A stretch of 64,000 nucleotides of DNA, taken from NCBI RefSeq assembly GCF_051200875.1, contig NZ_CP195191.1, positions 1,674,001 through 1,738,000 of the forward strand, written 5' to 3'. Both the position numbers and the translations under genes were made by a program. This DNA comes from Pseudotabrizicola sp051200875. Its GTDB lineage: Bacteria > Pseudomonadota > Alphaproteobacteria > Rhodobacterales > Rhodobacteraceae. Below, piece by piece: positions 56,608-64,000 of this stretch (position 1 is its first letter; every line of letters starts with the position of its first letter). The notes beneath the pieces are model-generated. The model did no database searches. It had not been told where the DNA came from and saw nothing but the letters and a program-made list of their open reading frames with translations.

Positions 56608-58386
56608 TTACAAAGGCCAGATCAGCGGGATCAGCGCCGCCGCGACAAGTCCGGTGATGATATCCAGCGGAATCCCCACCCGGAAGTAATCCGAGAAACG
56701 ATAGCCCCCCGGCCCATAGACCATCATATTGGTCTGATAGCCCACGGGCGTCGCAAAAGCGACCGAGGCCGAGAACATCACCGCCACCGCAAAGGGGCGC
56801 GGATCTAATCCCAAGGACAGCGCCAGTTGAATGGCAATGGGCGTGTAGATCACGGCCACCGCATTGTTCGACAAAAACTCGGTCAGGATCAGGCCAAGGA
56901 AATAGACCGCAAGGATCATGAAGAAGGGCGGCAAATCCGCCAGCAGAGGCCCAACACCATTGACGATCACCTGCACCGCGCCGGAATGATCCAGCCCTTG
57001 ACCCACGGCCAGCATGGCGAAAATCATCCCCAGAAGACGCCCGTCGATAAACGAAAACGCCTCTTCTGCATCTATGCAATTGGTGATCAGGATCACCGCC
57101 ACCGCCACCAGCCCCAAGGCCAGAATGGGGGCCATGTTCAGCGCCGACAGGCCGACAATCCCGGCCAGACCCAGAATGGCAATCGGGGCCTTTGATCGGC
57201 GGAAAGCGCGCATGGTGGGGCGGCTGATGTCAACCATATCCATATCTGCGGCCAGACGCTGAATATCCTCGATCGCGCCTTCCAGCAGCAGGGTATCGCC
57301 CACGCGCACCACCAGATCATCCAGTTGGCGCCCGATGTTCTGATTGCGACGATGCGCGGCCAGAACGTAAACGCCATAGCGGCGGCGCAGACGCATATCC
57401 CCCAGACGCCGACCTTCCATGCGGCAACCGGGGCTGATCAGCACCTCAACCGTTTCGGTGCGTGTCGAAGACAGCTTGTCGACCAGCTGCACATCCTTGC
57501 GCGCCTGAAGCCCCAACAACTCGGTCATCTCGGTGCGCAACACCACCCGGTCACCCGCTTCCAGCACAACCGGCGCCAATTCGCGGCGCAAACTCAGATC
57601 CCCCCGCAGCACGTCGATCAGGCGAACGCCATCGCGCTTGAACAGGTCGATATCCACCACCTTCTGGCCGATCAGACTGGAATCTTCGGGCACCGCGACT
57701 TCGGTGAAATACTTCATCTTCTTGCGGTCAGACAGCAGCACCCCCATCGACTGCCGTTCCGGCAGCAAACGGTTCGCGAAAAGCGCAAGGAAGGTGCCGC
57801 CCACCAAGGCCACTGCAAACCCCAAGGGCGCAATCTCAAAGATCCCGAAAGGCTCCATCCCCTTGGCCCGCACCACCCCATCAACCAACAGGTTGGTCGA
57901 GGTGCCAATCAGCGTCAGCATGCCGCCCATGATCGTCATGTAAGACAGCGGGATCAACAGCTTCGACGGCGCAAGACCAACCCGCGCCGCGATCTGGATC
58001 ACCACTGGAATCATCACCGCCACCAAGGGCGTATTGTTCATGAAGGCCGAGGCCACAGCAACAAAGGTAAACAGGACCAGAACCGTCATCCTTGGCCGGT
58101 CCCCGGCGTTTCGCTCGGCCGCCCGGATGACCAAATCGACCGCGCCGGTCCTGACCAGCCCGCCCATCACCAGAAACATCATGACAATGGTCCAGGGCGC
58201 GCTATTCGACAGCACATCCACGGCATCCCCAAACGGCAAAATGCCCAAGACCAGCATCGTTGTGGCCCCCGCGATGGACACCACCTCGACCGGGTAGGTT
58301 TCCAGCACGAACAGCACAAACATCACCGCCAAAATGGTCAAGGCCACCCAGGGCTGCCACTCCGCTGCGATTTCAATTCCGAACAT
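56608..58386 (-). CDS. SLC13-family permease with tandem TrkA-C domains
   Basis: A 592-residue inner-membrane transporter of the divalent-anion/sodium symporter (CitM/ArsB-like) group: N-terminal membrane half to about 185 (FVLFVLETYPVEVVSIAGAT, SAFMNNTPLVAVMIPVVIQI), two RCK_C/TrkA-C domains over about 205-370 (DRVVLRTEMTELLGLQARKD, VGDTLLLEGAIEDIQRLAAD) and a second membrane half (EFLSNNAVAVIYTPIAIQLA, FATPVGYQTNMMVYGPGGYR). SNNA and TPVGYQTN are the hairpin signatures. The substrate could be sulfate, thiosulfate or carboxylates. Upstream of the small lipoprotein. Confidence 0.9.
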   Translation of the reverse strand: MFGIEIAAEWQPWVALTILAVMFVLFVLETYPVEVVSIAGATTMLVLGILPFGDAVDVLSNSAPWTIVMMFLVMGGLVRTGAVDLVIRAAERNAGDRPRMTVLVLFTFVAVASAFMNNTPLVAVMIPVVIQIAARVGLAPSKLLIPLSYMTIMGGMLTLIGTSTNLLVDGVVRAKGMEPFGIFEIAPLGFAVALVGGTFLALFANRLLPERQSMGVLLSDRKKMKYFTEVAVPEDSSLIGQKVVDIDLFKRDGVRLIDVLRGDLSLRRELAPVVLEAGDRVVLRTEMTELLGLQARKDVQLVDKLSSTRTETVEVLISPGCRMEGRRLGDMRLRRRYGVYVLAAHRRNQNIGRQLDDLVVRVGDTLLLEGAIEDIQRLAADMDMVDISRPTMRAFRRSKAPIAILGLAGIVGLSALNMAPILALGLVAVAVILITNCIDAEEAFSFIDGRLLGMIFAMLAVGQGLDHSGAVQVIVNGVGPLLADLPPFFMILAVYFLGLILTEFLSNNAVAVIYTPIAIQLALSLGLDPRPFAVAVMFSASVAFATPVGYQTNMMVYGPGGYRFSDYFRVGIPLDIITGLVAAALIPLIWPL

Positions 58387-58430
58387 ACCGCCTCCCAGAC
58401 TGCGGCCGCCACGCAGATGCCGCCAGACCT

Positions 58431-59330
58431 TCAGGCAACATCCGCCCGGCCCGCTCTACGCGGGGAAACCATTGCCACACCTGCCATCATCAAGACAAGC
58501 GAAACCAAAGCTTGCGCGGGCAGTTGCTCATTTAACAGCAACATCGCCCATAGAACGCCCGCGCCGGTGACAAGATAAGAACATTGCGCTGCGAAAACCG
58601 CCCCCGCGCGCGAGGCAAGCCAGACATAACCCGCATAGCATAGCGCATGGATGGCGCTTGAAACCAGCAAAGCCGCTTCTGCCCGTCCCGGCGCGGCAAA
58701 GGGGTTGAACATCTGGGCCGTACCCAGCGCCAAAGGCAGGCACAGGATCAGCGCCACCACGCTGGCCATGAACATCGCCTGAACCGCATCCATCCCCGCC
58801 GTGCCGAACTTCGCCACGAAATTTGCCTCGGTCGCATAGAACAGCGGCCCGATCAGCGCCAAAGGGATAAAGGCCACCAATCCCGCCGACCAGACACCGG
58901 CCCCCGGTGCCGCCAGCAAGGCCACACCGCCAAGCCCAAGGAGCAGCCCCAGCAACCGCGGATAGGAAAAGCGGTCCATCCCCAAGGCCATCGCCATCGG
59001 AAATGAGAGCATCGGCACGGCCGAAATCAGGATCGACATGATCGAGGCCGGCAGATGGGTGACGCTGATGTAAAAGGTCGCATTCGGCACCAAAGTGCCA
59101 AGGATCGCTACCGCCACCGAAAACTGCAATGCGCGCGGCGTGAACAGGAACAACCGCCCCCGCAGGCCCGTGACAAAGCCCAAGACCAGAACGCAGACCA
59201 CAAGCTGCCAAAAGATCAGCCCGAACGGCCCATGCCCGGTTTCGGTTGCGATTTTCCCCATCGGCTGGGTGCTGCCCCATCCGACCCCCAATAAGACCAG
59301 CATCCCCAGATACCGGCCCGATTGGCTCAT
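58431..59330 (-). CDS. EamA/DMT-family transporter
   Basis: A 299-residue ten-helix permease with two EamA repeats (GVGWGSTQPMGKIATETGHG and FWQLVVCVLVLGFVTGLRGR; second repeat ending GAGVLWAMLLLNEQLPAQAL). It starts ATGA-overlapped with the stop side of the YmdB-like gene arrangement: its stop is at 58431 and its start overlaps the YmdB stop by 4 bases, so it is the second gene of a ymdB-eamA unit. Substrate unknown. Confidence 0.86.
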   Translation of the reverse strand: MSQSGRYLGMLVLLGVGWGSTQPMGKIATETGHGPFGLIFWQLVVCVLVLGFVTGLRGRLFLFTPRALQFSVAVAILGTLVPNATFYISVTHLPASIMSILISAVPMLSFPMAMALGMDRFSYPRLLGLLLGLGGVALLAAPGAGVWSAGLVAFIPLALIGPLFYATEANFVAKFGTAGMDAVQAMFMASVVALILCLPLALGTAQMFNPFAAPGRAEAALLVSSAIHALCYAGYVWLASRAGAVFAAQCSYLVTGAGVLWAMLLLNEQLPAQALVSLVLMMAGVAMVSPRRAGRADVA

Positions 59331-60139
59331 GGTGTTGCTTCTTCCAAACGGCCACCCACGCGGATCATCCGCACCCGCTTGGCCTTGCCCGTCTTGTCAT
59401 CGGTCTCGACAAAAACACCCGACAGCGTCACCGGCCCCGCCGCCGGTTCAAACCGTGCCTTGGGCATTCCGGTCACGAATCGCCGCAACGGCTCCAGCTT
59501 TTCCATCCCGATGACGCTGTTGTAATCGCCGCACATGCCCGCATCGGTCAGATAGGCGGTGCCTTTCGGCAAAAGCTGCGCGTCGCCCGTCGGCACATGG
59601 GTATGGGTGCCAACCACAAGGCTTGCCTGCCCGTCGCACCAATGTCCCATGCCCATCTTTTCGCTGGTCGCCTCGGCATGCACATCAACAATCGACGCCT
59701 GCACCACACCACCCAGCGAATGCGTCTTCAACACGCCCTCAATCGCGCTGAACGGGTCGTCAAAGGGCCGCTTCATGAAGACCTGCCCCAGAACCTGAGT
59801 CACCAGCACCTTGCGCCCCTGCGTCGCCGTGAACACCCGCGCCCCCTTGCCGGGCGAGACCTTCGAGAAATTCAGCGGGCGGATGATGCGCGGTTCCTGC
59901 TCGATAAAGCTCAGCATGTCCTTCTGGTCAAAGGCATGGTCGCCCAAGGTCACGCAATCGGCCCCCGCGCCAAGGATCAGCTTGGCATGTTCGCCCGAAA
60001 GCCCCGCCCCGCTGGTCGCGTTTTCGCCGTTCACCACGACGAAATCCAAGCCCCAATCCTCGCGCAGTTTCGGCAGACGTTCAGCCACCGCCGTCCGCCC
60101 CGCGCGCCCCATTACATCGCCCAAGAAAAGTATCCGCAT
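59327..60139 (-). CDS. YmdB-family metallophosphoesterase (TIGR00282 type)
   Basis: A 270-residue binuclear metallophosphoesterase: MRILFLGDVMGRAGRTAVAE, VVNGENATSGAGLSGEHAKL, VTLGDHAFDQKDMLSF, SIVDVHAEATSEKMGMGHW and VVGTHTHVPTGDAQLLPKGT supply the metal ligands. In Bacillus the family hydrolyses 2',3'-cAMP and affects motility and biofilm mRNA levels; activity here is inferred. First gene of a two-gene unit with the EamA permease. Confidence 0.92.
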   Translation of the reverse strand: MRILFLGDVMGRAGRTAVAERLPKLREDWGLDFVVVNGENATSGAGLSGEHAKLILGAGADCVTLGDHAFDQKDMLSFIEQEPRIIRPLNFSKVSPGKGARVFTATQGRKVLVTQVLGQVFMKRPFDDPFSAIEGVLKTHSLGGVVQASIVDVHAEATSEKMGMGHWCDGQASLVVGTHTHVPTGDAQLLPKGTAYLTDAGMCGDYNSVIGMEKLEPLRRFVTGMPKARFEPAAGPVTLSGVFVETDDKTGKAKRVRMIRVGGRLEEATP

Positions 60140-60221
60140 TCCGTTCGATTAGGCCCGCGCTTGGAAAGGGGCAAGCCAAATCGACGCATTTTGGGCCTTG
60201 GAGGCGCGTGGGCGCGCTGTG

Positions 60222-60268
60222 ACCACGGATGTCACACGGGAAAACCACGCGAACACCACGGATCGAAC
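60222..60268. promoter_or_regulatory. Repeat-bearing region upstream of the Lhr-type helicase
   Basis: ACCACGGAT occurs at 60222-60230 and again at 60255-60263. The second copy lies inside a GAAC-N10-GAAC pair (60251-60254 and 60265-60268) 43-60 bases before the helicase ATG, the same geometry as upstream of uvrB. This could be a damage-responsive operator but does not match the standard LexA spacing. Confidence 0.3.
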
Positions 60269-60310
60269 ACACCCGTTGACGCCGCCCTTTGCCCCGCTAC
60301 CCTTCGCGTC

Positions 60311-62704
60311 ATGGTCACCCTGCCCCGCCCTCTTTCTGACTGGATCACCGCCAAGGGCTGGGACTTGCACGCCCATCAGATCGACATGCTGGCCGCCGCT
60401 CAGGCCCCCGCAACCCTACTGATTGCGCCTACCGGGGGCGGAAAAACGCTGGCCGGTTTTCTGCCAAGTCTTTGTGAAATAACTGAAAATCCGAAGGCTG
60501 GCCTGCACACACTTTATATCTCTCCGCTCAAGGCGCTGACCGCCGACATTCGTCGAAACCTGCGCAACCCGATCGAAGGCGCGGGTCTGCCGATCCGGGT
60601 CGAAGACCGGACCGGCGACACCAGCTATACCCAACGCCGCCGCCAAAGGGCCGATCCCCCCCACATCCTCCTGACCACCCCAGAAAGCCTCGCCCTTCTG
60701 CTAAGTTACGAAGATTCCTCAAGAATTTTCGCGTCTCTCCAGCGTGTGATCGTCGATGAAATCCACGCGCTTGCCGAATCCAAACGCGGCGATCAGCTCA
60801 CCCTTCTTCTTGCCCGCCTGCAAAGCCTCGCCCCAAATCTTCGCCGTGTCGGGCTTTCGGCCACCGTCGAAGACCCACCTGCCTTGGCGCGGTTTCTGGC
60901 CCCAGAGACCACCATTCTCACCGCCGATCCGGGGCCAGAGCCTGACATTTCCATGCTGGAAACCACCGCTGCCCCGCCGTGGTCGGGCGGCGGCGGGCGC
61001 TATGCCATTCCGGAAATCCTGAATGAAATCAAGGCACATCGCACCACGCTGATCTTTCACAACACACGCGCCCAAGCGGAACTCTTCTTTCACGATCTCT
61101 GGCTACAGAATGAAGACGCGCTGCCCATCGGCATTCATCACGGTTCACTGGCCCGCGAACAACGCGAAAAAGTCGAGGCCGCAATGGTCGCAGGCGCGCT
61201 GCGGGCCGTAGTCTGTACGGGGTCACTCGATCTTGGCATCGACTGGGGCGATGTCGATTTGGTAGTGCAGGTCGGCGCGCCGAAGAATGTGAAACGTCTT
61301 GTTCAAAGGATCGGCCGCGCCAACCATCGCTACAATGCCCCCTCCAAGGCCGTTTTGGTTCCTGCCAACCGCTTTGAGGTGGTGGAATGCACCGCTGCTC
61401 TCGATGCCGTCCGCGCCCGCGATCTGGACGGCGAACCGCGCGGCCCCGGCCCGCGAGATGTGCTTTGCCAACATATTCTGCTGACCGCCTGCGCCGGCCC
61501 ATTTGACGACCGAACCCTGTTTGCCGAGGTCAAAACCGCCGGCCCTTACCACAGCCTGTCGCGCGCAGCCTTTGACGAGACGCTAGATTTTGTAGCTACC
61601 GGAGGTTACGCCCTGCGCGCCTATGACAAATGGCAAAGGCTGAAGCAAACCAATGGCCTCTGGCATCTGCGCGACCCAAGGGCCGCCGCAGTGATCCGCC
61701 AGAACCTTGGCACCATTATCGACACGGAAACCCTGAAGGTTCGCCTCAAGGGCCGATTCGGCGGCACTCCCCTGGGCGAAGTCGAAGAAGGCTTCGCAGC
61801 CACCCTCACCCCCGGCGACACCTTTCTGATCGGCGGTGAAGTTGTCCGTTATGAAGGTCTGAATGAGTTGACCGTCGAGGTCACGCGCCAACCCGGCCGC
61901 GACCCGAAAGTGGCCGTTTTCAACGGCACGAAATTCGCAACCTCAACTCTGCTCACCCACCGCATTCTGAATATATTTCAACAAGATCTCTGGCCTAATC
62001 TTCCCACTCACACCGCCCAATGGCTTTCGCTGCAACGCGAAGTCTCTCGCCTGCCTGACAACGAAAGCCTTCTCTTGGAAAGCTTTCCCCATGACGGCAG
62101 AGAGCATTTGGTGATCTATGGATTTGCGGGCCGAAATGCCCAGCAAACCCTTGGCCTGCTCGTCACCAAGACCATGGAAGAACAGGGACTTTCCCCCTTG
62201 GGCTTTGTCGCCACAGATTACGCAACCCTGATCTGGGGCCTCGACCCCGTCCTTGATGCCGCTCCGCTCTTTGACCTTGCGCGCCTGCGTGATCGGCTTG
62301 ACGGCTGGCTTGCGGGCAACGCCTTGATGAAACGGACTTTTCGACCGGTCGCCATCATTTCGGGCCTGATCGAGCGCAGCCATCAGGGCCGCCGCAAATC
62401 CGGGCGTCAGGCTACATTTTCGTCCGATATTCTGTATGACACGCTGCGGAAATACGACCCTGACCACCTGCTCCTCAAGATCACGCGTGAAGAAGCGATG
62501 CGCGGCCTTATTGATTTCTCGCGTATCGAAGAGATGCTGTCGCGCAGCCATGAAGGCATTAAGCTGAAACGCCTTTCCCGGATCACCCCGCTTGCAGCGC
62601 CTCTCTTCCTAGAACCCGGCCGCATTCCCGTCCTAGGGCAAGGCCGCGAAAAACTTGCCGCCGAAGCCGCTCAAAAGCTGATGCAAGAGGCAGGCCTCGT
62701 CTGA
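60311..62704 (+). CDS. Ligase-associated DNA damage response DEXH-box helicase (Lhr-like)
   Basis: A 797-residue helicase from ATG 60311. Motif I LLIAPTGGGKTLAGFLPSL, motif II VIVDEIHALAESKRGDQ (DEIH), motif III VGLSATVEDP, motif IV ALIFHN-like TLIFHNTRAQAELFFHDLW, motifs V-VI TGSLDLGIDWGDVDLVVQVG and RLVQRIGRANHRYNAPS, then the Lhr winged-helix and C-terminal domains. The family is linked to ATP-dependent DNA ligase, an exonuclease and PdeM in proteobacterial DNA repair; here only pdeM is adjacent. The long frame from 59246 overlaps ymdB and is rejected. Confidence 0.93.
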   Translation: MVTLPRPLSDWITAKGWDLHAHQIDMLAAAQAPATLLIAPTGGGKTLAGFLPSLCEITENPKAGLHTLYISPLKALTADIRRNLRNPIEGAGLPIRVEDRTGDTSYTQRRRQRADPPHILLTTPESLALLLSYEDSSRIFASLQRVIVDEIHALAESKRGDQLTLLLARLQSLAPNLRRVGLSATVEDPPALARFLAPETTILTADPGPEPDISMLETTAAPPWSGGGGRYAIPEILNEIKAHRTTLIFHNTRAQAELFFHDLWLQNEDALPIGIHHGSLAREQREKVEAAMVAGALRAVVCTGSLDLGIDWGDVDLVVQVGAPKNVKRLVQRIGRANHRYNAPSKAVLVPANRFEVVECTAALDAVRARDLDGEPRGPGPRDVLCQHILLTACAGPFDDRTLFAEVKTAGPYHSLSRAAFDETLDFVATGGYALRAYDKWQRLKQTNGLWHLRDPRAAAVIRQNLGTIIDTETLKVRLKGRFGGTPLGEVEEGFAATLTPGDTFLIGGEVVRYEGLNELTVEVTRQPGRDPKVAVFNGTKFATSTLLTHRILNIFQQDLWPNLPTHTAQWLSLQREVSRLPDNESLLLESFPHDGREHLVIYGFAGRNAQQTLGLLVTKTMEEQGLSPLGFVATDYATLIWGLDPVLDAAPLFDLARLRDRLDGWLAGNALMKRTFRPVAIISGLIERSHQGRRKSGRQATFSSDILYDTLRKYDPDHLLLKITREEAMRGLIDFSRIEEMLSRSHEGIKLKRLSRITPLAAPLFLEPGRIPVLGQGREKLAAEAAQKLMQEAGLV

Positions 62705-62719
62705 TCCCTTTATCTTGGC

Positions 62720-62791
62720 TCAAATATCCCGGGGGTCAGCGGCTTTCGCCCCGAAAGCCGCGACAAGGGGGAAGCGCCCCCTTGCCTTGTC
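62720..62791 (+). repeat. CAAATATCCCGGGGG-type composite palindromic repeat (copy 2)
   Basis: TCAAATATCCCGGGGGTCA is followed by GCGGCTTTCG-CCC-CGAAAGCCGC (62739-62761) and then AAGGGGG-AAGCG-CCCCCTT (62765-62783) within weaker GACAAG/CTTGTC arms. The order and loop sequences match the element in the argD-argF gap. It fills the 112 bases between the helicase and pdeM genes. Confidence 0.75.
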
Positions 62792-62816
62792 CCGCATCTC
62801 TTGGCATTGCGCCAGC

Positions 62817-63485
62817 ATGTTCCATTCCCTGATCTTCCACGGCGAAACGCTTCACTGCCTGCCTTCTGGCGCCCTGTACTGGCCGTCAAAGCAGCTTCTT
62901 TGCGTCTCGGACCTGCATCTTGGGAAATCCGAACGCCTTGCCCGCCGTGGTGGCGCACTTCTTCCGCCCTATGAAACCCGCGCAACGCTGGAACGACTGG
63001 ATGCCGATCTTGAAAGAACGGGCGCGGCTTGTGTGATTTGTCTTGGCGACAGCTTTGATGATGCAGCCTCATTGGACGGGCTGGACGAAGCCGATCGCCT
63101 TTGGCTGACCCGCATGATTGCAGGACGCGACTGGATCTGGGTGGAAGGCAATCACGACGCTGGACCGATCGACATTTCCGGCACTCATCGGGCAACTGTC
63201 GCGATCGCACCTTTGATCTTTCAACACATCGCCAACCCACTGAACAAGGCCGAGATTTCAGGCCATTACCACCCAAAGGTCCGGTTGGCGGGCCAATCGA
63301 TGCGCTGTTTCCTGTGTGACAAAGACCGCCTAATCCTGCCCGCCTATGGCGCTTATACGGGCGGCTTGTGGGCGTCGGACCCGGTCCTTTGCGATATGAT
63401 GGCACCCGATGCCCTGGCGCTTGCTTGTGCGTCAAGTGGGGTTCATGCCTTGCCGAAACCCCGGACGTCCACAAGATCCCGATAG
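62817..63485 (+). CDS. pdeM: Ligase-associated DNA damage response endonuclease PdeM
   Basis: A 222-residue calcineurin-like phosphoesterase: CVSDLHLGKSERLARRGGAL, VICLGDSFDDAASLDGL, WVEGNHDAGP and ISGHYHPKVRL are the metal-binding motifs. PdeM is the nuclease component of the ligase-associated repair set. ATG 62817 (MFHSLIFHGETLHCLPSGAL) is chosen; the longer frame starts within the palindromic repeat. Its 3' end overlaps the convergent LytTR gene by 43 bases. Confidence 0.92.
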   Translation: MFHSLIFHGETLHCLPSGALYWPSKQLLCVSDLHLGKSERLARRGGALLPPYETRATLERLDADLERTGAACVICLGDSFDDAASLDGLDEADRLWLTRMIAGRDWIWVEGNHDAGPIDISGTHRATVAIAPLIFQHIANPLNKAEISGHYHPKVRLAGQSMRCFLCDKDRLILPAYGAYTGGLWASDPVLCDMMAPDALALACASSGVHALPKPRTSTRSR

Positions 63486-64000
63486 GTCTTGCTGACAGGC
63501 AATCTGCTGCCATCAATCAGGGTCAGCATCATCTTTGCGGCCGCGCGTTCAACGCTGACAACAGCATCCCAAGCCACCCAATGCGATCTGTGGATTTGCG
63601 CCCCATCTACGCCCGTGGTTTCCCCAATCGCATCGGACAGACGCATCAAAAGGCTCGTGGTCCCTTTGGTGGTGCGCACATCGACATAGTGGTCGCGGAC
63701 CGAGATCGAGATGAGCTTGGTGCCGTCCTGCTCGGGCAACCTGTCGAATAAACGCACCGTCGGCTGCTCAGGGAAAGCCTGTGTGGCTTCAAACCGGGCT
63801 GTCTTTGCCCCCTGTTCCGGCAGGTCCATTTCTTTGCGACGAAGCGCATGTCGATAGGCCCCGACCGCCAACGAACAAAGTCCTGTAAACACACCAATTT
63901 CTGTCCAATCGGGCACCGGAAATCCGACCTGAAAGATTGGAATCCACAGAACCGCGTGAACGATCACCGGAAAAATCAACGCCAAGATCAAAGCGACAGT
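63443..64000 (-). CDS. LytTR-domain DNA-binding membrane protein (5' end off window)
   Basis: The frame is open to the window edge, giving at least 186 residues. The N-terminal part has two hydrophobic segments (ALIFPVIVHAVLWIPIFQVG and TEIGVFTGLCSLAVGAYRHA); the C-terminal 100 residues are a LytTR domain (KLISISVRDHYVDVRTTKGT, LLMRLSDAIGETTGVDGAQI, HRSHWVAWDAVVSVERAAAK, LIDGSRLPVSKTYRDLVD). Membrane-bound LytTR regulators of this kind often act in cell-density or stress responses without a kinase. The true start may lie outside the window. Confidence 0.88.
   Translation of the reverse strand, partial: TVALILALIFPVIVHAVLWIPIFQVGFPVPDWTEIGVFTGLCSLAVGAYRHALRRKEMDLPEQGAKTARFEATQAFPEQPTVRLFDRLPEQDGTKLISISVRDHYVDVRTTKGTTSLLMRLSDAIGETTGVDGAQIHRSHWVAWDAVVSVERAAAKMMLTLIDGSRLPVSKTYRDLVDVRGFGKA

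Noticed and set aside
57325..58578. 417-codon His/Gln/Arg-rich frame on the plus strand
   Set aside because: Antisense shadow of the SLC13 permease gene; composition is that of a reversed membrane protein gene.
59246..60310. 355-codon N-terminal extension of the helicase frame
   Set aside because: It is antisense to ymdB and lacks any fold pattern; family similarity starts at MVTLPRPLSDWITAKGWDLH (ATG 60311).

Overview
The window is a stretch of alphaproteobacterial chromosome, almost certainly from the Rhodobacter/Paracoccus branch of Rhodobacterales. Pointers are the GC-rich coding sequence, a GcrA cell-cycle regulator, an NDUFS4-type complex I accessory protein, a Hint-domain secreted-type protein, two DUF1127 proteins (one followed by what looks like a CcsR-type anti-Shine-Dalgarno sRNA, an arrangement described in Rhodobacter sphaeroides), RNase P RNA of the ordinary bacterial type, and intergenic palindromic repeats with a CAAATATCCCGGGGG core that I associate with this group. 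No phage, insertion sequence, CRISPR array, rRNA or tRNA gene was seen.

Layout. 1-5.5 kb: Mg2+ transporter (partial), guanine deaminase converging on an 8-oxoguanine deaminase/RraB-like pair, histidinol-phosphatase and an XRE regulator. 5.5-13.1 kb: quinone oxidoreductase, LysR regulator divergent from a DUF1127 gene, Bax-inhibitor-1 protein, cupin, sulfotransferase-like protein, rpmG, and an HscC-type Hsp70 overlapping an HPD-less J-like membrane protein. 13.1-15.9 kb: a preQ1-I riboswitch heading queC-queD-queE-queF, then rnpB on the other strand. 15.9-22.8 kb: amidase, Excalibur lipoprotein, gatC-gatA, UPF0173 hydrolase, MYG1 protein, SH3 lipoprotein, complex I accessory subunit, a structured minus-strand RNA element and a methyltransferase. 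23-30.5 kb: uvrB, membrane-anchored NYN RNase, small proteins, orphan ParA, an AT-richer islet with one orphan gene, and lepA. 30.9-39.2 kb: Hint protein, LMW phosphatase, sirtuin, 2OG oxygenase, copper chaperone pair, rpmB, hrpB, DUF3108. 39.3-45.9 kb: meaB, DUF1127 plus CcsR-like sRNA, MFS permease, DUF1993, argD-argF, gcrA. 46-55.3 kb: FadL porin, AsmA, UDP-glucose dehydrogenase, rimO, EamA transporter, and the argP / ACT protein / lysE export module. 55.4-64 kb: yebC, a lipoprotein and SLC13 permease, EamA transporter and YmdB phosphoesterase, the Lhr-type helicase with PdeM (DNA damage pair), and a LytTR protein running off the edge.

The most informative non-coding signals are the preQ1 riboswitch (13173-13207), the DUF1127-linked sRNA with two CUCC-rich loops (about 40709-40796), a Shine-Dalgarno-masking hairpin before the 8-oxoguanine deaminase gene, and two families of composite palindromic repeats inside or at the ends of operons. 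Start codons were re-chosen wherever the longest frame ran back into an upstream gene, a repeat or an sRNA. All calls were made by reading the sequence; no database search or folding program was run.
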